A stretch of 43,938 nt of DNA, taken from positions 1-43,938 of the forward strand of contig DASRDS010000319.1 in assembly GCA_035652495.1 (NCBI GenBank), given 5' to 3'. The stretch is from DASRDS01 sp035652495 (GTDB taxonomy: Bacteria > Gemmatimonadota > Gemmatimonadetes > Gemmatimonadales > Gemmatimonadaceae). Position numbers and translations under genes: made by a program. Below the pieces are notes generated by a model. It ran no database searches and was not told where the DNA came from. It saw only the letters and a program-made list of their open reading frames with translations. Shown piece after piece: positions 14,928 to 23,598 of this stretch; the first letter of the stretch is position 1; each line of letters starts with the position of its first letter.

Positions 14928-15926
14928 ATGGGTTCAATGACACCAGACGACGCGCTCCTGGCGCGCTATCTCGCGCACGAGTGTACGCCGGCCGAGGCGG
15001 CCGTCGTGCGCCAATGGATCGCCGCCGATCCGGGCCGGGTTCGTGCGGTCGAACGCCTGAGGGCCACATTCGACGCCGCGCCGCCGCCAAACGAGCGGCC
15101 CGATGTCGACGCGATGTGGGCGCGGGTGCAGTCGGAGGCCGGTGGCACACGGCGCATCTCGCTGGGTGTGGCGCGGCGGCGGCCCTTTCCGGTGAGCGTG
15201 ATCGCCGCGGCGGCCGTGCTTTTGATTGCGGTGCTGATCGACCGGACGGTGGCTCACAAGGGCGCGACGCAGGGTGCGGTTCGGGAGGTCGCGACGGCCA
15301 CGGGTCAGCGCGCGACGATTGACCTGGCGGATGGGAGTCGGGTCATCTTGGGGCCGCGCAGTCGCATCAGCACGCCCGAGCACTTCGGTGATGGGCCGCG
15401 CGATGTCACGCTCGTCGGCGAAGCGTACTTCGAGGTGCAGCATGACTCGGCCCACCCGTTTCGCGTTCACGCCGCGAATGGCGTCGCCGAGGATATCGGC
15501 ACGCGATTTGTCGTGCGGGCCTATGCCGGCGAGCCCGTGTTGCGCGTGGTCGTCGCCGAAGGCCGCGTGAGGGTCGCGCGCGATGGCGGAGTGCCCGTCG
15601 CGCTGGGCGGCGGCCAGCTGGCGAATCTCGACGCGGCGGGCGTCGCGTCCGTGCGCGGCGTCGACACTGCCGCCTATGTCGCGTTCAGCGACGGCCGGCT
15701 CGTTTTCGACGGCACGCCGCTCGAGGAGGTCGTGGCCGAGCTGGGTCGCTGGTACGATCTCGATGTGCGGCTGGCCCTGCCGGCGTACGCCGATCACCAC
15801 ATCTCCGCCTCGTTCACCGGTCTCGCCGAGGATGATGTGCTCGGCGCGGTCGCCGCCGCCGCCGGACTGCGGTACACCCGTCACGGTCGCACCGTCACGT
15901 TCTCTCGCGCTCGAGGTATCCAGTGA
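14928..15926 (+). CDS. FecR-family anti-sigma factor
   Basis: An inner-membrane anti-sigma factor of about 332 residues. The cytoplasmic N-terminus (MTPDDALLARYLAHE onwards) binds the sigma factor, a single membrane helix spans about 88-105 (VSVIAAAAVLLIAVLI), the FecR domain (PF04773) covers about 118-215, and a DUF4974/STN-like domain is at the C-terminus (about 258-330). The family passes a signal from an outer-membrane TonB-dependent receptor to the sigma factor. ATG 14928 or 14937 are both possible; neither has a clear Shine-Dalgarno, and TATCTG ends 5 bases before 14928. A TTG at 14907 is less likely. Its stop overlaps the SusC ATG by one base, tying the two together. Confidence 0.92.
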   Translation: MGSMTPDDALLARYLAHECTPAEAAVVRQWIAADPGRVRAVERLRATFDAAPPPNERPDVDAMWARVQSEAGGTRRISLGVARRRPFPVSVIAAAAVLLIAVLIDRTVAHKGATQGAVREVATATGQRATIDLADGSRVILGPRSRISTPEHFGDGPRDVTLVGEAYFEVQHDSAHPFRVHAANGVAEDIGTRFVVRAYAGEPVLRVVVAEGRVRVARDGGVPVALGGGQLANLDAAGVASVRGVDTAAYVAFSDGRLVFDGTPLEEVVAELGRWYDLDVRLALPAYADHHISASFTGLAEDDVLGAVAAAAGLRYTRHGRTVTFSRARGIQ

Positions 15927-18900
15927 TGCTGAATTTGGCACTGCCGCTTCTGCTGGCCTTCCAGCAACCCGTGCCGATCGTCCTGGCGCAGGCCGCGCCC
16001 GCGAGCAATCACGTGAACGATCGCGGGCCCGCGTTTTACATGGTGCGGACGCCGGGTGGCAAGCGCGAAGATGCGTATGGCGCGGCCGCGCTCCGTCGCC
16101 GCCTTTCACTCAACCTGCACGATGTGTCCATCGCGGATGCCTTGTCCGCCATCACCGCACAGACCGGCATTCGGTTCGTGTACATGCGGGAAGAAGTTCC
16201 CGTCGACCGCCACGTCTCACTGTCGGCTCAGGACATCGCGCTCGCCGCGGCGCTCACGGAGGTTTTGTTCGACGCGGGCGTGGACGTCGAGCTTCTCTCA
16301 GGCAATCAGGTTGCTCTCGTCCAGCGTCGTCCGCCACCGTCCGATACGCATCAAAGGCGGAGAGTCACGGGACGAGTCTTGGATGCCGAGACCAAGGCGC
16401 CATTGCCGGGCGCCGTGGTGACTGTTACCGGAACCGCGGTAGGGGCCATCACCTCCGACAGCGGCACATTCGCCATCAATCTGCCCGACAACGCGACGAG
16501 CCTGTCGGTACGTCGCATCGGATATCGTCAGACTTCGGTGACCCTCACGACTGATCAAAACGACATCACCGTCGAGCTCACAAAGGATCCGCTCAAGCTG
16601 GAGACCCAGGTCGTCACCGGTGTCGCGACCTCGATCTCGTCCCGCAACGCGGCGAACGCCGTCGCGGTCGTGAACTCCGATCAGATCAACGAAGTGCCTG
16701 CGCCGACGCTCGAAAACGCGCTGCAATCCAAGATTCCAGGCGCGACCATCGAGCAGAACAACGGCGGCGCGCCGGGCGGCGGTCTGCAGATTCAGATTCG
16801 CGGTATCACCTCGATCGAGGCCGATGCGTCGCCGCTCTACGTGGTCGATGGCGTGCTCGTCAACAACGAAACGACGAACAGCGGCGCCAACGCGATCAGC
16901 CAGGCTGGCCTCGGCTCACCCAATGTCGGATCGGTCCAGCAGTTCGAGCAGGACAATAGCCCGAATCGTCTCGCTGATATTAACCCCAACGACATCGAGT
17001 CGATCGAAGTGCTCAAGGGATCGTCGGCTTCGGCGATCTACGGCGCCAAAGCGGCGTCCGGCGTCGTGATTATTACGACGAAGAAGGGCAGTCCCGGCCG
17101 GACGCAGTGGAACGTGACGCAGCGATTCGGCACGTTCACGCTCGCCAACAAGTTGCCGCTGCGGACGTTCCCGACGCTGAAAAGCGCGCAGGACTGGTAC
17201 TGGAACGATGATCCGGCGGCCCAGGCGGGCAGCAGGGCCGACGCCGATGCCTACATTCAGTCGATCTACGGCGGCCCGCAGGACTACCAGAGCCAGCTCT
17301 TCGGCGGCGGCGAGCTGTCGTACGAGACGGATCTCAGCGTGCGTGGCGCGACCGAAAACGGCAAGACGACGTATTTCCTGTCAGGCCTCACGAAATACGA
17401 TAACGGCATTTTACTCAACACCGGCTACAACAAGCAGTCGGTGCGCACCAACGTCTCGCAGACGTTGTTGCCGAACCTGACGCTGTCCGGGAGTCTGTTC
17501 TACGCGAACTCCCTCACGCGCCGTGGCGTCAGCGGAAACGACAACGTCGGCATCTCGCCGTACGACGTGCTCTCGTACACGCCGCAGTTCATTAACCTGA
17601 ACAACCGCAGCGCCACGGGCGCGTGGGCCCGCAACGTGTTCGGCCCCGCGAATCCGTTCGCCGACGCCGAGGAGATCTCGACCCCGGAAAACGTGCACCG
17701 GTTTATTGGTGGCGGTACGATCTCGTGGACGATGTTCAAGACGAATACCCAGAGCTTGCAGATCTCGACGATCGGCGGCGCGGACTATTCGGACGAGCGG
17801 GCGCAACTCTACGCCCCGCCCGACCTTCAGCAGGAGCAGAGCCTGCCGAGCGGTCTGCCTGGCGTGGCGACCTCGCTCGAGGCGAACACCGAGTACCTCA
17901 ACTACTCGGTGAACCTGATCCATCATTACGTCGGATCGTCGATCGTCGACGCGACGACCTCGATCGGGCTCGCCGATGAGCGACGCAATTTCTACAACCC
18001 GAACACCGTCGGCCAGAATCTGGTCCCCGGTCAGAACAGCTTCACGGCTGGCTCGGTCCAGACCGGGTACTACGCGCAGACCGCACTGCGCGACTTCTCG
18101 TTCTACGGCCAGGAGCAATTGCTGCTCTTGAGCCAGCGTCTCGCGCTCACCGGCGGATTGACGGCCGAGCGAAGCTCGAACGACGGGAGTGCCTCGAAAT
18201 ACTATTCATACCCTAAGGTCTCGGCGTCCTATCGGATTCCCCACCTGTTCGGATTCCTCGACGAGATCAAGGGTCGCGTGGCCTATGGCCAATCGGGCAC
18301 CGAGCCGACCTACGGGGTCAAGTTCAGTGGCCTCACGCTGCAGGTGCTCGGCGCGACCAGCGGCGCGTATACACCGGCCATCCTCGGTGATCCTCAAGTG
18401 CGCCCCGAGACCAATACGGAGATCGAAGGCGGGATTGACGCCACCATGTTCGGCTCGCGCGCGCAGATCACCGCGACCGTGTATCAGAAGCGCATCTCGA
18501 ACGTGCTGCTCCAGGAGTCCGTGAATCCGTCGTACGGCGCCACGACCCAATGGTTGAACGGCGGCCAGTTCACCAATCGCGGTCTCGAGCTGTCCCTCGC
18601 GGCGACACCGATCGAGATGCACCACGGTCTCACCTGGATCTCGACGACCACCTTTTACCGGAACTACAGCGTCGTCGACAATCTGGCGGTGCCGGCGTTC
18701 GATCTGCCCAGCAGCGGCGGCGGACCGTTCGGCATTTTCCTCATTCAGCCGGGCCGCTCGGTCTCGGAAGTCGTCAGCACGAATCCCGCCGACGTCAAGA
18801 AGGACGGCGTGCCGGTGCAGATCGGCGACGCGCAGCCGGCGTTCCAGATGGGATTCACGAACGACTTCACGCTCGGCGGATTCCACCTGCACGGCGTGCT

Positions 18901-19291
18901 CGATTGGAAGGTGGGCAGCACGGCCGACAACGCGAACAACCTGTACTTCGACAACCCGCTGTTCCTACTGGACTCGGCGGCGGCGGTGAAGCGGCTCGCC
19001 GAGCGCGCCGCCGGCGGCTCGCCGTACGTCGAGGACGCGGGATACGTCAAGCTGCGCGAGATCACGCTCGCGTATGACCTGCCGAGTCAGATCGTGCACA
19101 ACGTCACGCGCGGCTATGTCTACTCGGCGCGGTTGTCGCTCTCCGGGCGCAACCTCTGGGCCAGCTTCAAGTACACCGGGCCGGATCCCGAGGTGAGCGG
19201 TAACGGCAACGTCAATATCAATCGCGGGAATGACGTGACGCAGTATCCGCCCGCTCGCAGCTGGTTCGTCTCACTCGATCTGGGGTTCTGA
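15926..19291 (+). CDS. SusC/RagA-family TonB-dependent outer-membrane receptor with N-terminal STN domain
   Basis: About 1,121 residues. A signal peptide (about 1-22) is followed by an STN secretin/TonB domain (about 56-134, SLNLHDVSIADALSAI), which contacts FecR-type proteins. Next come a carboxypeptidase-regulatory-like beta domain (about 145-225, VTGRVLDAETKAPLPGA), a plug with IQIRGITSIEADASPLYVVD and the SusC-typical VLKGSSASAIYGAKAASGVV, and a large beta-barrel ending in the outer-membrane signature LDLGF. It imports a large substrate with SusD using TonB energy. The STN domain makes it a signal transducer for the sigma/FecR pair upstream. The substrate is not evident; neighbouring hydrolases give only weak hints. 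ATG 15926 is preferred over the GTG three bases earlier. Confidence 0.96.
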   Translation: MLNLALPLLLAFQQPVPIVLAQAAPASNHVNDRGPAFYMVRTPGGKREDAYGAAALRRRLSLNLHDVSIADALSAITAQTGIRFVYMREEVPVDRHVSLSAQDIALAAALTEVLFDAGVDVELLSGNQVALVQRRPPPSDTHQRRRVTGRVLDAETKAPLPGAVVTVTGTAVGAITSDSGTFAINLPDNATSLSVRRIGYRQTSVTLTTDQNDITVELTKDPLKLETQVVTGVATSISSRNAANAVAVVNSDQINEVPAPTLENALQSKIPGATIEQNNGGAPGGGLQIQIRGITSIEADASPLYVVDGVLVNNETTNSGANAISQAGLGSPNVGSVQQFEQDNSPNRLADINPNDIESIEVLKGSSASAIYGAKAASGVVIITTKKGSPGRTQWNVTQRFGTFTLANKLPLRTFPTLKSAQDWYWNDDPAAQAGSRADADAYIQSIYGGPQDYQSQLFGGGELSYETDLSVRGATENGKTTYFLSGLTKYDNGILLNTGYNKQSVRTNVSQTLLPNLTLSGSLFYANSLTRRGVSGNDNVGISPYDVLSYTPQFINLNNRSATGAWARNVFGPANPFADAEEISTPENVHRFIGGGTISWTMFKTNTQSLQISTIGGADYSDERAQLYAPPDLQQEQSLPSGLPGVATSLEANTEYLNYSVNLIHHYVGSSIVDATTSIGLADERRNFYNPNTVGQNLVPGQNSFTAGSVQTGYYAQTALRDFSFYGQEQLLLLSQRLALTGGLTAERSSNDGSASKYYSYPKVSASYRIPHLFGFLDEIKGRVAYGQSGTEPTYGVKFSGLTLQVLGATSGAYTPAILGDPQVRPETNTEIEGGIDATMFGSRAQITATVYQKRISNVLLQESVNPSYGATTQWLNGGQFTNRGLELSLAATPIEMHHGLTWISTTTFYRNYSVVDNLAVPAFDLPSSGGGPFGIFLIQPGRSVSEVVSTNPADVKKDGVPVQIGDAQPAFQMGFTNDFTLGGFHLHGVLDWKVGSTADNANNLYFDNPLFLLDSAAAVKRLAERAAGGSPYVEDAGYVKLREITLAYDLPSQIVHNVTRGYVYSARLSLSGRNLWASFKYTGPDPEVSGNGNVNINRGNDVTQYPPARSWFVSLDLGF

Positions 19292-19292
19292 T

Positions 19293-20738
19293 ATGCGCCG
19301 TCTAGCGATCATCGGCATCATCATGACAATCGGGTGCGATACACCTACCGTGCCGAACTTCGCGTCGCCGAACCCTGACGTCTCGACGCGCGCCGGGTTG
19401 CAGACGCTGGTCACGGGTCTCTTCAGCGGAACGCGGAATGACCTCGTGTGGATCATCGGCGAGGAAGCGTCGTTCGCGCGCGATGCCGGCAACTTCACCA
19501 ACACCGATCCGCGATTTATCACCGAGTTCCTCGGTGACGGGACGCCGATCGGCAACTCGGACTTCGGGACGTTCGGCTGGAACAACCAGTTTCAGATGGT
19601 GAAAACGGCCGACAGCATCCTGACCGCCTTGCCCGGGGTCAAGTCTCCGACGGCGTATTCGACGAACGACCAGGCCGGCATCACCGGCGTCGTGCTCACG
19701 CTCAAGGCTCTCAATTACATGTACCTGGCCGAGCAGCGCGATACGTCGGGCGTGCCCATCGGCGGCGACAAGTTGAATGATCTCGGGAGCCCGGCGCCGA
19801 TTCTTTGCAACAAAGACGTCTGGAAAGCGATCGTCGCGATCCTCGACTCAGGGAACGCGGCGCTGAGTGTCGCGCCATCCAACCCTCTCGCGATCAACCT
19901 GCCGGGCGGGTTCAGTTTCGTCTCGGCGACCGCGGGCTCCTTTAGCGCGTTCAACCGCGCGCTGGCGGGGAAGGCCGGTCTCGAGCTAGCCTACGCCATC
20001 GCGCGATCGGGCGCCGGAGCGCCCACGCCGACGTCCGCCGGCTCGCCGGACCAAGCGGCACTGCAGCGTGCCGACAGCGCCATCGCGGCGTCGGCGCTCT
20101 ATCAGCCCAGCCAACTCGCGGCGCCGGTGCCCGGACCGTTCGCGGACCCGATCGCTGTGTATCATACATTCAGCGCGACGTCGGGTGACCTCGTGAACCC
20201 GATCAACGGCGTCATTGGCACGCTGCGCATGCTGAACGAGTTCGTCGATGCGGTCGATACCGCCGCGGACTTGCGATGGAAGGCCAAGTTCGGCGTCAAC
20301 CCGATTACGCAAGCGCAACAGGCGGGATACTCCGGGGTGTCGTCCGGTTTTATCTTCGAGTTTTATCCCGGCGTCGGGAGCCCGATCCCGATCGTTCGCA
20401 ACGAGGAGCTCGTGCTGATACGTGCGCAAATTCGGTTGGGGTTGAACGACCTGCCGGGCGCGTGGACGCTGATCAACGACGTTCGCACGCAGGTCGGTGG
20501 ATTGGCGGCCGAACCCGTGTCGGCGGACTACGTGACGACTCGCGACGCGCTCATGCGTGAGCAGCGGATATCGACCGTGCTCGAATCCGGCGGCGACCGC
20601 GCTATCGCGATCCGGATGTACGGGCTGGCGACGGTCGCGGATACCACGTGGGGCGCGAGCGACACGCACGCGACGCTCATGCCGATTCCCCTCAACGAGC
20701 TCGAAGGTCGCTCCTCGAGCGCCTTGTCATGCCCATGA
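19293..20738 (+). CDS. SusD/RagB-family outer-membrane nutrient-binding lipoprotein
   Basis: A 481-residue surface lipoprotein. The signal peptide ends in the lipobox IGC with Cys15 as the lipidation site. The helical TPR-like body and placement one base after a SusC gene identify it as the lid subunit of the SusCD transporter. The C-terminal stretch with RDALMREQRISTVLESGGDR and PIPLNELEGR is typical of SusD proteins (RxxExxxEG-like helix and late PIP motif). It captures the substrate on the cell surface and hands it to SusC. The next gene starts within its stop codon, so an enzyme is part of the same unit. Confidence 0.92.
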   Translation: MRRLAIIGIIMTIGCDTPTVPNFASPNPDVSTRAGLQTLVTGLFSGTRNDLVWIIGEEASFARDAGNFTNTDPRFITEFLGDGTPIGNSDFGTFGWNNQFQMVKTADSILTALPGVKSPTAYSTNDQAGITGVVLTLKALNYMYLAEQRDTSGVPIGGDKLNDLGSPAPILCNKDVWKAIVAILDSGNAALSVAPSNPLAINLPGGFSFVSATAGSFSAFNRALAGKAGLELAYAIARSGAGAPTPTSAGSPDQAALQRADSAIAASALYQPSQLAAPVPGPFADPIAVYHTFSATSGDLVNPINGVIGTLRMLNEFVDAVDTAADLRWKAKFGVNPITQAQQAGYSGVSSGFIFEFYPGVGSPIPIVRNEELVLIRAQIRLGLNDLPGAWTLINDVRTQVGGLAAEPVSADYVTTRDALMREQRISTVLESGGDRAIAIRMYGLATVADTTWGASDTHATLMPIPLNELEGRSSSALSCP

Positions 20739-21703
20739 GACACGTGCTATGGCTCGTCGTGGTCGCGGTGGCGTGCACATCCAGCAGCGCGCAGCATGAC
20801 ACGTGGCAAGATCCGTCGCCTCACAAGGTCGGATTCGTCACGGTGCCTGGCGGCGTGCGCATCGAGGTGCTCGACTGGGGTGGCAGCGGACCACCGTTCG
20901 TGTTCATCCCGGGCCTCGAGAACACGGCGCATGTCTTCGACGACTTCGCGCCCAAGTTTACGAAGGATTTCCACGTCTACGGTATCACGAGACGAGGCTG
21001 GGGTGCGTCGAGTCGCCCGGCGGGTGGTCAGAACAATTACACCATCCCGGTGTTGACCGAGGACATACACGCGGTGCTGGACTCGCTGCACTTGCAGAAG
21101 GTCAGCATCGTGGGGCATTCGATAGCCGGTCAGGAGCTGTCGTGGCTGGCGGCGAACTACCCCGATCGCTTCGACCGCATCGTGTATCTCGACGCCGGTT
21201 TCGATTACGCCGCGCACCACATTCCCGGTCCGCTGCCCGATCAGCCGCCACCGACGGCCGCGGACTCGGCGACCCCGGCCGCCGGTCTCGCTTTTTTTCG
21301 CCGGATGAATAACGCGCAGCTGCCCGAGGGCGACTTCCGCGCGACGGAGAGCTTGAGTGTCACGGGCCGCGATCTGGGTCCAAAGACCTCGGGCAAAATC
21401 TCAGGCGAAGTCATCGCATCGGCGCAAGCGATCGCGCCGCCGCTCGATCGCGTGCATGGGCCCGTGCTCGCGATTTACGATCGGCCGCTGTCCATCACCG
21501 AGTTCATTCCGTGGATGACGGAGGCCGACACGGCGGCGCCGCGCATCGAGAAGGCCGTGAAAGACTGGCGCACTGCGCAAGAAACGGAGTTTGCCGCCAA
21601 GGTGCCACAGGCGAAGATCACCTGGGCTCCCGGCGCGTCCCACTACGTCTTCACGGGCTCGCCCGACTCGGTCTATCTGGCGATGCGAACGTTTCTGAAG
21701 TGA
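20735..21703 (+). CDS. Exported alpha/beta hydrolase of the SusCD operon
   Basis: With ATG 20735, which overlaps the SusD stop by 4 bases, the protein has 322 residues. The N-terminus RHVLWLVVVAVACTSSSAQ is a signal sequence, either lipoprotein type (Cys14) or signal-peptidase-I type after SSAQ. The nucleophile elbow is GHSIAG (Ser129), the oxyanion loop is in FIPGLENTA, and the catalytic histidine lies in GASHYVF near the C-terminus. The fold fits an esterase, lipase or peptidase that could process the substrate captured by SusCD. The specific reaction cannot be told. Its last 31 bases overlap a convergent small gene. Confidence 0.88.
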   Translation: MRHVLWLVVVAVACTSSSAQHDTWQDPSPHKVGFVTVPGGVRIEVLDWGGSGPPFVFIPGLENTAHVFDDFAPKFTKDFHVYGITRRGWGASSRPAGGQNNYTIPVLTEDIHAVLDSLHLQKVSIVGHSIAGQELSWLAANYPDRFDRIVYLDAGFDYAAHHIPGPLPDQPPPTAADSATPAAGLAFFRRMNNAQLPEGDFRATESLSVTGRDLGPKTSGKISGEVIASAQAIAPPLDRVHGPVLAIYDRPLSITEFIPWMTEADTAAPRIEKAVKDWRTAQETEFAAKVPQAKITWAPGASHYVFTGSPDSVYLAMRTFLK

Positions 21704-22092
21704 GCGAAGTGAAGCGACCCGTGCGGCACGAGGGTCGATAGGAGCCACGACGCTCCACCGGTGAGGCCGGCGAAGGCCGCTGTCTGTCCGTTGCCTCTGA
21801 TTGACCCGAACAGCTGGCTGACGCCGAGGGCCGTGGCGGCGTTCATCCAGTTCGGGTGGCGCCCGAAGCCGCTGACCATCGTCGAAAGGAACAGAATTTG
21901 GCTCGTTTGCTGGGCACTCCTCTGACGGTCAGCTGTCGCCATCTGCTGACTTTCAGCCACTTTGCTCGCGCTATCGATCGATCGTGCCAGAATCTCGAAC
22001 CGGCTCGGTGCCGGAGCCGGCACGGTCGTCGGGAACAGCGTCTGAGCGTAAAGGCTCGGCGCGGCGAGAAGGAGCAGCAGGAGGACGCGCAT
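21673..22092 (-). CDS. Small exported protein of unknown function
   Basis: Not recognised. From ATG 22092 it encodes 139 residues: a clear signal peptide (MRVLLLLLLAAPSLYAQ), a proline-rich linker (TTVPAPAPSR), a polar helical stretch rich in Gln and Ser (about 40-65) and two mildly hydrophobic segments (ILFLSTMVSGF and FAGLTGGASWLLSTL) that may insert into a membrane. The start is chosen because TATTAT lies 7 bases upstream; ATG 22101 would add three residues, and longer readings lose the signal peptide. Its 3' end overlaps the convergent hydrolase by 31 bases. It is divergent from the M20 peptidase gene. Confidence 0.7.
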   Translation of the reverse strand: MRVLLLLLLAAPSLYAQTLFPTTVPAPAPSRFEILARSIDSASKVAESQQMATADRQRSAQQTSQILFLSTMVSGFGRHPNWMNAATALGVSQLFGSIRGNGQTAAFAGLTGGASWLLSTLVPHGSLHFAHFRNVRIAR

Positions 22093-22099
22093 GTTTTTC

Positions 22100-22106
22100 A
22101 TAATAT
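22100..22106. promoter_or_regulatory. AT-rich divergent -10 region
   Basis: On the reverse strand TATTAT (22105-22100) is 7 bases before ATG 22092. On the forward strand the same block reads TAATAT (22101-22106) and could serve the M20 gene with a leader of about 30 bases containing GAAGGGG. No convincing -35 was found for either. Confidence 0.5.
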
Positions 22107-22143
22107 CATGGCGCTCATTCGAAGGGGATGGCAATTTGGTCCC

Positions 22144-23550
22144 ATGCGCCCCTTCCTGATTGGTGGTTCCGCGCTGGCCATCGTGGCCAGCGTTGCCCAA
22201 GCTCAGCTTGGCCCGCAGCAGCAGGCACTCCACGACATTTACAAGCAACTGATCGAAACAAACACCGAAGACTCAGCGGGCGTTGGCAGCGTGACGGTCG
22301 CGACGCAGGCGCTGGCGGACCGGTTCAAGGCCGCGGGATTCCCGGAGTCGGACATCCACCTGCTCGGGCCGACGCCCGACAAGCAGTCGTTGGTCGTCCG
22401 ATACCACGGGTCGGGGGCGAGAAAGCCGCTGCTCCTGCTCGCTCACGTGGACGTCGTGATCGCGCGTCCCACGGACTGGGACACCGATCCGTTCCAGCTC
22501 GTCGAGAAGGACGGCTATTACCAGGCGCGCGGGTCGATCGATGATAAGGCGATGGCCGCGATCTTCGCCCAGACCATGCTGCGCTACAAGCAGGAAGGGT
22601 TCGTGCCCGACCGTGACCTGATCCTCGCTTTGACGCCGGACGAGGAGAAGGGCGGCCGACTCGGCGCCGGGTGGCTCATGGAAAACCACCGCGAGCTGAT
22701 CGGCGATGCGGTGTTGGCCCTCAACGAGGGCGGCGGCGGGACGCTGCGCGATGGCAAGCCGTTCTATAATGATGTGCAGGCGACCGAGAAGGTCGTCACG
22801 AATTTCACGCTGACGGCGAAGAATCCGGGCGGGCACTCGTCGCTGCCACGGCCCGACAATGCCATCTACGAACTGGCCGCGGGGCTCACGCGTCTGGCGC
22901 ACTACTCGTTTCCCGTCATGCTGAATGACGTCACGCGCGCCTACTTCGAGAAGACGGCGGCGATCGAGGCGCCGGCCATCGGCAGCGCTATGCGTGCGAT
23001 CCTCAAGGATCCGTCGGACGCCAAGGCGGCAGCGACGCTGTCCAAGGATCCGCGGTACAACTCCGTCTTGCGGACGACGTGCGTGGCGACGCGGCTGTCG
23101 GGCGGGCACGCCGACAACGCGCTGCCGCAGATCGCCACCGCGTTCGTCAATTGCCGCGTGTTTCCGAACGTTACGGCGGATGACGTGCGCGCCAAGATCA
23201 TTGCCGCCGTCGCCGACACGGGAATCGAGGTCTCGCCGCCCAGCGCCGCGATTCCGCCGACGCAGCCTTCGCCGCTGTCACCGGAGATCATGGGGCCCGT
23301 CACGTCGATCACGAAATCGATGTTCGGTGACATTCCGGTGATTCCGTTCATGTCGACCGGGGCGACGGACAGCAAGTATCTCCGCGCGGCTGGGATTCCT
23401 TCCTACGGGGTCTCTGGGTTGTTCGTCGATCCGGGCGATCTTCGGATTCATGGGCGCGACGAGCGCGTGCCGGTGAAATCGTTGTACGACTCGCAGGAGT
23501 TTCTGTATCGGCTGGTGAAGGCCCTGTCTTCACCGAAACCGGTCACCTAA
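22144..23550 (+). CDS. Secreted M20-family metallopeptidase
   Basis: A 468-residue zinc carboxypeptidase/dipeptidase. The signal peptide is MRPFLIGGSALAIVASVAQA. Active-site pattern: H101 and D103 (LAHVDVV), bridging D133 (GSIDDKAM), catalytic E167 with ligand E168 (TPDEEKGG), E195 (LNEGGGG) and a late histidine in RIHGRDER. The dimerisation domain carries GGHSSLP. It releases amino acids from small peptides in the periplasm or outside the cell. ATG 22144 is chosen because it starts the signal peptide; upstream in-frame ATGs would bury it. An amidohydrolase follows 48 bases later on the same strand with its own start element. Confidence 0.93.
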   Translation: MRPFLIGGSALAIVASVAQAQLGPQQQALHDIYKQLIETNTEDSAGVGSVTVATQALADRFKAAGFPESDIHLLGPTPDKQSLVVRYHGSGARKPLLLLAHVDVVIARPTDWDTDPFQLVEKDGYYQARGSIDDKAMAAIFAQTMLRYKQEGFVPDRDLILALTPDEEKGGRLGAGWLMENHRELIGDAVLALNEGGGGTLRDGKPFYNDVQATEKVVTNFTLTAKNPGGHSSLPRPDNAIYELAAGLTRLAHYSFPVMLNDVTRAYFEKTAAIEAPAIGSAMRAILKDPSDAKAAATLSKDPRYNSVLRTTCVATRLSGGHADNALPQIATAFVNCRVFPNVTADDVRAKIIAAVADTGIEVSPPSAAIPPTQPSPLSPEIMGPVTSITKSMFGDIPVIPFMSTGATDSKYLRAAGIPSYGVSGLFVDPGDLRIHGRDERVPVKSLYDSQEFLYRLVKALSSPKPVT

Positions 23551-23585
23551 TCACCGGTATGTAGTCGAGCGAGCATGGTCCGTGA

Positions 23586-23591
23586 TAGTGT
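23586..23591 (+). promoter_or_regulatory. TANNNT element before the second amidohydrolase
   Basis: TAGTGT with 7 bases to ATG 23599; no Shine-Dalgarno sequence. It argues for 23599 over the in-frame ATG 23575, which lies upstream of the element. Confidence 0.5.
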
Positions 23592-23598
23592 GCGGGCC

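Noticed and set aside
21856..22143. Extended N-terminus for the M20 peptidase from ATG 21856
   Set aside because: The added 96 residues run antisense to the small exported protein and would bury a clear signal peptide starting at 22144.
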